Assembly: GCF_001618865.1 (NCBI RefSeq)
Contig: NZ_CP015136.1
Span: 5,429,001 to 5,493,000 of the forward strand
Direction: 5' to 3'
DNA length: 64,000 nt
Origin: Luteitalea pratensis
GTDB lineage: Bacteria > Acidobacteriota > Vicinamibacteria > Vicinamibacterales > Vicinamibacteraceae
The notes under the pieces are model-generated. The model had not been told where the DNA came from, did no database searches, and worked only from the letters and a program-made list of their open reading frames with translations. Shown one piece after another: positions 61,291 to 64,000 of this stretch. The position numbers and the translations under genes were made by a program. Position 1 is the stretch's first letter, and each line of letters opens with the position of its first letter.

Positions 61291-63522
61291 TCACGCTCTA
61301 CCCGACACCTTGCGGACGGGCAGCTCCCGCATCCGCTGACCCGTGGCCGCGAAGATCGCATTGGCGATCGCCGGCGCGATCACCGGCACACCGGGCTCGC
61401 CCACGCCGGCAGGCGGCGCGGTGCTCTGGACCACGTGCACGTGTGCCTGCTTCGGCGCATTGTCCTGCCGCGCGAGGACGTAGTTGGCAAAGTTGCTCTG
61501 ATCGATCTTCCCGCCCGAGGCGGTGATCTCGCTGAGCAGCGCGATGCTCGTGCCGAAGACCGCCGCGCCCTCGAACTGCGCCACGACGCGGTCCGGGCTG
61601 ACGATCGTGCCCGCATCGACGGCGATGTCGACACGCGGGATCGTGACCTGTCCGCGAGCGTTGACCTCCACCTCGACGACAGCGGCAATGTAGCTGTAGA
61701 AGCTGTAGTGCGCAGCGATGCCGAGCGCGCGACCCGGCGCCGCCGGCTTCTTCGCCCAGCCGGATTTCTCCGCGACCAGTTCGATCACCCGGCGCAGGCG
61801 CGCCGTGTCGAACGGATGCTTCGGTTCGCCCTTGAACCCCTTCACACCTTCAGCGGCGAGGTCGATCACACGCGGCTGCCCAATCAGCTTCAGGAGGTAC
61901 TCGACGCGATCCGCCTTGGCGAGCGCCGCGAGTTCGTCAGTGAAGCTCTGGACGGCGAACGCATGATGGATGTGCGCGACCGACCGCAGCCAGCCGATAC
62001 GGACCGGTGACGGAGCGGGATTGTTCTCCACGCGCAGGTTCGCAATCGGATACGGGATGTCGGTGAACCCCATGCCGACCTGAAAGCTGCCGTATCGCTC
62101 CTTCTCGTCGAAGGTCGACCCGATCGGCGGGAACGCTGTGCGCTGCAGCCAGGCGTTCGGCAGGCCGCTCGTGCCCACGGACGCCTTCAGGTACTGTGCC
62201 GATGGCGCATGGAAGTAGTCGAATTGCAGGTCGTCCTCCCGCGTCCACACCACCTTCACGGGCTTGCCGACCTGCCTGGCAAGTAGCGCCGCCTCGGCGG
62301 CGTAATCAGGCTTGGACTTGCGGCCGAACCCGCCACCGAGGAGCGTGACGTGACAGGTCACGTCGGCCGGCGGGATGCCCAGCGCGTCGCCGACGGTATC
62401 CTGCACCGCCTGCGGGTTCTGCGTGCAGGTCCAGACCTCCGCCTTGCCGCCCCGCACTTCGGCGACCGCCATGGGCGGCTCCATTGGCGCGTGCGCCAGC
62501 ATCGGCGTGTAGTACGTCGCCTCGTGCGTCGTGCCCGTGCCGATCGTCGCGTCGACGTTGCCCTGCTCGCGCTCGACCTTGCCAGGCGTCTTGACGATGT
62601 CCATCAGCATCGTGCGGAACGAGGCAGAGTCGAACGACGCATTCGGGCTCGCCGACCATGTCGCCTTCAGCGCATTGCGGCCCTGCATCGACGCCCACGT
62701 GCTCGTGCCAATCACCGCGACGCCGCCGAGCGCCTTGAACATGTACGGCGGTTTCGCTTCCGGCAGCTTGACGACATCGGTCACGCCGGCGACCTTGCGC
62801 GCCGCCGCATCGTCGACCGCCGTCAGCGCACTACCGAGCACGGGCGGCCGCGAGATCGACGCGAAGACCATGCCGGGACGATCGACGTCGGCGCCGTAGA
62901 TGCCCTGTCCCTTGACGATCCCGTCGAGGTCGGTAGAGGGAATGGGCTTGCCGATGTAACGGTACGACTCGGCTTTCTTGAACTGGAGCGAAGCGGCGTC
63001 AGGGACGGGCAGCGTGCGGGCGGTCGCGACGAGTGCGCCGAAGCCGAGCGACCTGCCGCTGCTCGCGTGGACCACCGCGTGGTTGCGGGCCGCGACTTCG
63101 CCAACCAGTACGTTCCACGTCTTCGCGGCTGCCTGTTCGAGCATCGTGCGCGCGGTGGCGCCGGCGACGCGCATCGGCTCGTAGAAGTCCTTGATCGAAC
63201 AGGAGCCGTCGGTGTTCTGCGACCCGTACTTCTTGTCGCCGAGGGCCTGCACGATTGTCACGCGCGCCCAGTCGGCGTCGAGTTCGTCGGCCACGACGAG
63301 AGGCAGCGACGTGCGGATGCCGGTGCCCATCTCGGAGCGGTGCGCGACGATCTGCACGAGTCCGTCGGGCAGGATGGCGAGATAGACGCCGGGCTCCCAG
63401 GGTCCCTGCGCGAGTGCGTCCTGCGAGAACACCGACACCGGCACCAGGCGGGTGCCGAGCACGAAGGCCCCGGCCGCCGCAGTGCCTCCGAGAAACGCGC
63501 GACGCGAGAGCACCGGGCTCAT
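61291..63522 (-). CDS. Molybdopterin-binding oxidoreductase large subunit (IorB/aldehyde-oxidase type)
   Basis: 743 residues. A Tat signal (LSRRAFLGGTAAAGAFVLG) indicates export as a folded, cofactor-loaded protein. Domains follow the isoquinoline 1-oxidoreductase beta-subunit plan: PVSVFSQ-type linker, an aldehyde-oxidase-type a/b hammerhead (GKPIPSTDLDGIVKGQGIYG), and the Mo-pterin region with TLLGGGFGRKSKPDYAAEAALLARQ, HAPMEPPMAV and the C-terminal GVGEPGVPVIAPAIANAIF (catalytic Glu). It forms a complex with the 2Fe-2S subunit. The substrate is unknown. It overlaps the upstream subunit gene by 4 bp. Confidence 0.92.
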   Translation of the reverse strand: MSPVLSRRAFLGGTAAAGAFVLGTRLVPVSVFSQDALAQGPWEPGVYLAILPDGLVQIVAHRSEMGTGIRTSLPLVVADELDADWARVTIVQALGDKKYGSQNTDGSCSIKDFYEPMRVAGATARTMLEQAAAKTWNVLVGEVAARNHAVVHASSGRSLGFGALVATARTLPVPDAASLQFKKAESYRYIGKPIPSTDLDGIVKGQGIYGADVDRPGMVFASISRPPVLGSALTAVDDAAARKVAGVTDVVKLPEAKPPYMFKALGGVAVIGTSTWASMQGRNALKATWSASPNASFDSASFRTMLMDIVKTPGKVEREQGNVDATIGTGTTHEATYYTPMLAHAPMEPPMAVAEVRGGKAEVWTCTQNPQAVQDTVGDALGIPPADVTCHVTLLGGGFGRKSKPDYAAEAALLARQVGKPVKVVWTREDDLQFDYFHAPSAQYLKASVGTSGLPNAWLQRTAFPPIGSTFDEKERYGSFQVGMGFTDIPYPIANLRVENNPAPSPVRIGWLRSVAHIHHAFAVQSFTDELAALAKADRVEYLLKLIGQPRVIDLAAEGVKGFKGEPKHPFDTARLRRVIELVAEKSGWAKKPAAPGRALGIAAHYSFYSYIAAVVEVEVNARGQVTIPRVDIAVDAGTIVSPDRVVAQFEGAAVFGTSIALLSEITASGGKIDQSNFANYVLARQDNAPKQAHVHVVQSTAPPAGVGEPGVPVIAPAIANAIFAATGQRMRELPVRKVSGRA

Positions 63523-63983
63523 CCCTGCCTCCCGGCCGCCTGCGCGTCCTTGATGGCGGCACGAATGCGCTGGTACGTGCCACACCGGCACAGGATCGGC
63601 TCCATGTAGGTCTCGATCTGCGCCTCGGTTGCGTTGGGCCGCGTTGCCAGCAGCGCGGCCGCCTGCATGATCTGGCCGCTCTGGCAGTAGCCGCACTGCG
63701 GCACCTGGTGCTTCTTCCAGGCGGTCTGCAGGGGATGCTCGTCGTCCGCGGGCGCGAGTCCCTCGATGGTCACGATTTTCTTGCCCGCCACGCTCGACAC
63801 GGGAGTGGCGCAGGCGCGAACGGGTTGCCCGTCCATGTGGACGGTGCAGGCGCCGCACAGCCCGATCCCGCACGAGTACTTCGTGCCGGTCAGCTTGAGC
63901 GTGTCTCGCAGGACCCACAGGAGCGGCGTCTGGGCATCGCCCTCGAACGTGCGCGCTTCCCCGTTGACGGAGAACCGGACCAC
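63519..63983 (-). CDS. 2Fe-2S subunit of the molybdenum oxidoreductase (IorA type)
   Basis: 154 residues. The N-terminal plant-type [2Fe-2S] site is KYSCGIGLCGACTVHMDGQP with a further Cys in VRACATP; the C-terminal four-helix [2Fe-2S] site is QCGYCQSGQIM and ILCRCGTYQRI. Passes electrons from the molybdenum subunit to an outside acceptor, probably a cytochrome encoded elsewhere. It lacks a signal peptide and would be carried out with the Tat-tagged partner. The ATG lies 17 bp from the window edge, so upstream context is not visible. Confidence 0.94.
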   Translation of the reverse strand: MVRFSVNGEARTFEGDAQTPLLWVLRDTLKLTGTKYSCGIGLCGACTVHMDGQPVRACATPVSSVAGKKIVTIEGLAPADDEHPLQTAWKKHQVPQCGYCQSGQIMQAAALLATRPNATEAQIETYMEPILCRCGTYQRIRAAIKDAQAAGRQG

Positions 63984-64000
63984 CGAGGTGGCAGGACTGG

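Overview
The window is GC-rich and gene-dense, and reads as ordinary bacterial chromosome. Gene content points to Acidobacteriota, probably a Vicinamibacteria-like lineage. The main reasons are a very long MacB/FtsX-type permease with its own N-terminal extension directly after a PadR regulator (the 'acidobacterial duplicated orphan permease' arrangement), an ECF sigma factor paired with a receptor Ser/Thr kinase, several Tat-exported enzymes, and a wealth of short intergenic repeats. The taxonomy is inferred, because no rRNA gene is present. No tRNA, rRNA, CRISPR array, prophage or insertion sequence was found.

Layout. 0-14 kb: a partial small membrane protein, DUF2752 protein, msrA, two overlapping sensor-kinase genes, a PhoD-type phosphatase, mannose-6-phosphate isomerase, a Tat-exported sugar isomerase-like protein, ilvA, a HAD phosphatase, a creatininase-family amidohydrolase, metK, an orphan integrase-like DNA-binding-domain protein, and dut. 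14-21 kb: a TetR-TolC-MFP-RND efflux operon with a palindromic operator. 21-30 kb: a glycoside hydrolase with a LacI-type operator, an ATP-grasp ligase, a DUF485/actP acetate uptake pair, PadR/ADOP, and a NYN-LOTUS RNA-biology protein. 30-36 kb: one giant gene (1985 aa) joining a pseudokinase, an acidic repeat region, one membrane segment and PEGA repeats. 36-49 kb: thrC, a GntR regulator, two ABC-F ATPases flanking tex, an AIM24 protein, a DUF533 protein, an esterase and dinB. 49-64 kb: a membrane protein, ABC exporter and double cyclophilin operon; an S9 peptidase; the kinase/ECF sigma pair; rsgA; and a molybdenum hydroxylase pair.

The most unusual signal is not a gene. About fifteen intergenic tracts are built of short tandem units, most with a strict 7-bp period. 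The unit differs between tracts but falls into a few families (GGGAACC-like, GCGTTAG-like, TCTCAGG-like, plus 8-9-bp GGAATGC-like units). Many tracts have inverted halves. About ten genes end in or within 4 bp of a repeat tract, and one ACAAG-type repeat supplies or abuts the stop codons of four genes. A second repeat family is REP/BIME-like: paired palindromes bounded by GGTAGGG and CCCTACC. One copy lies in frame inside the Ser/Thr kinase gene, where an 18-bp tandem array growing from its edge encodes a DRSSGE hexapeptide linker. A third palindromic element recurs intergenically and inside the giant gene. Repeat traffic therefore appears to shape gene ends and, in places, protein linkers.
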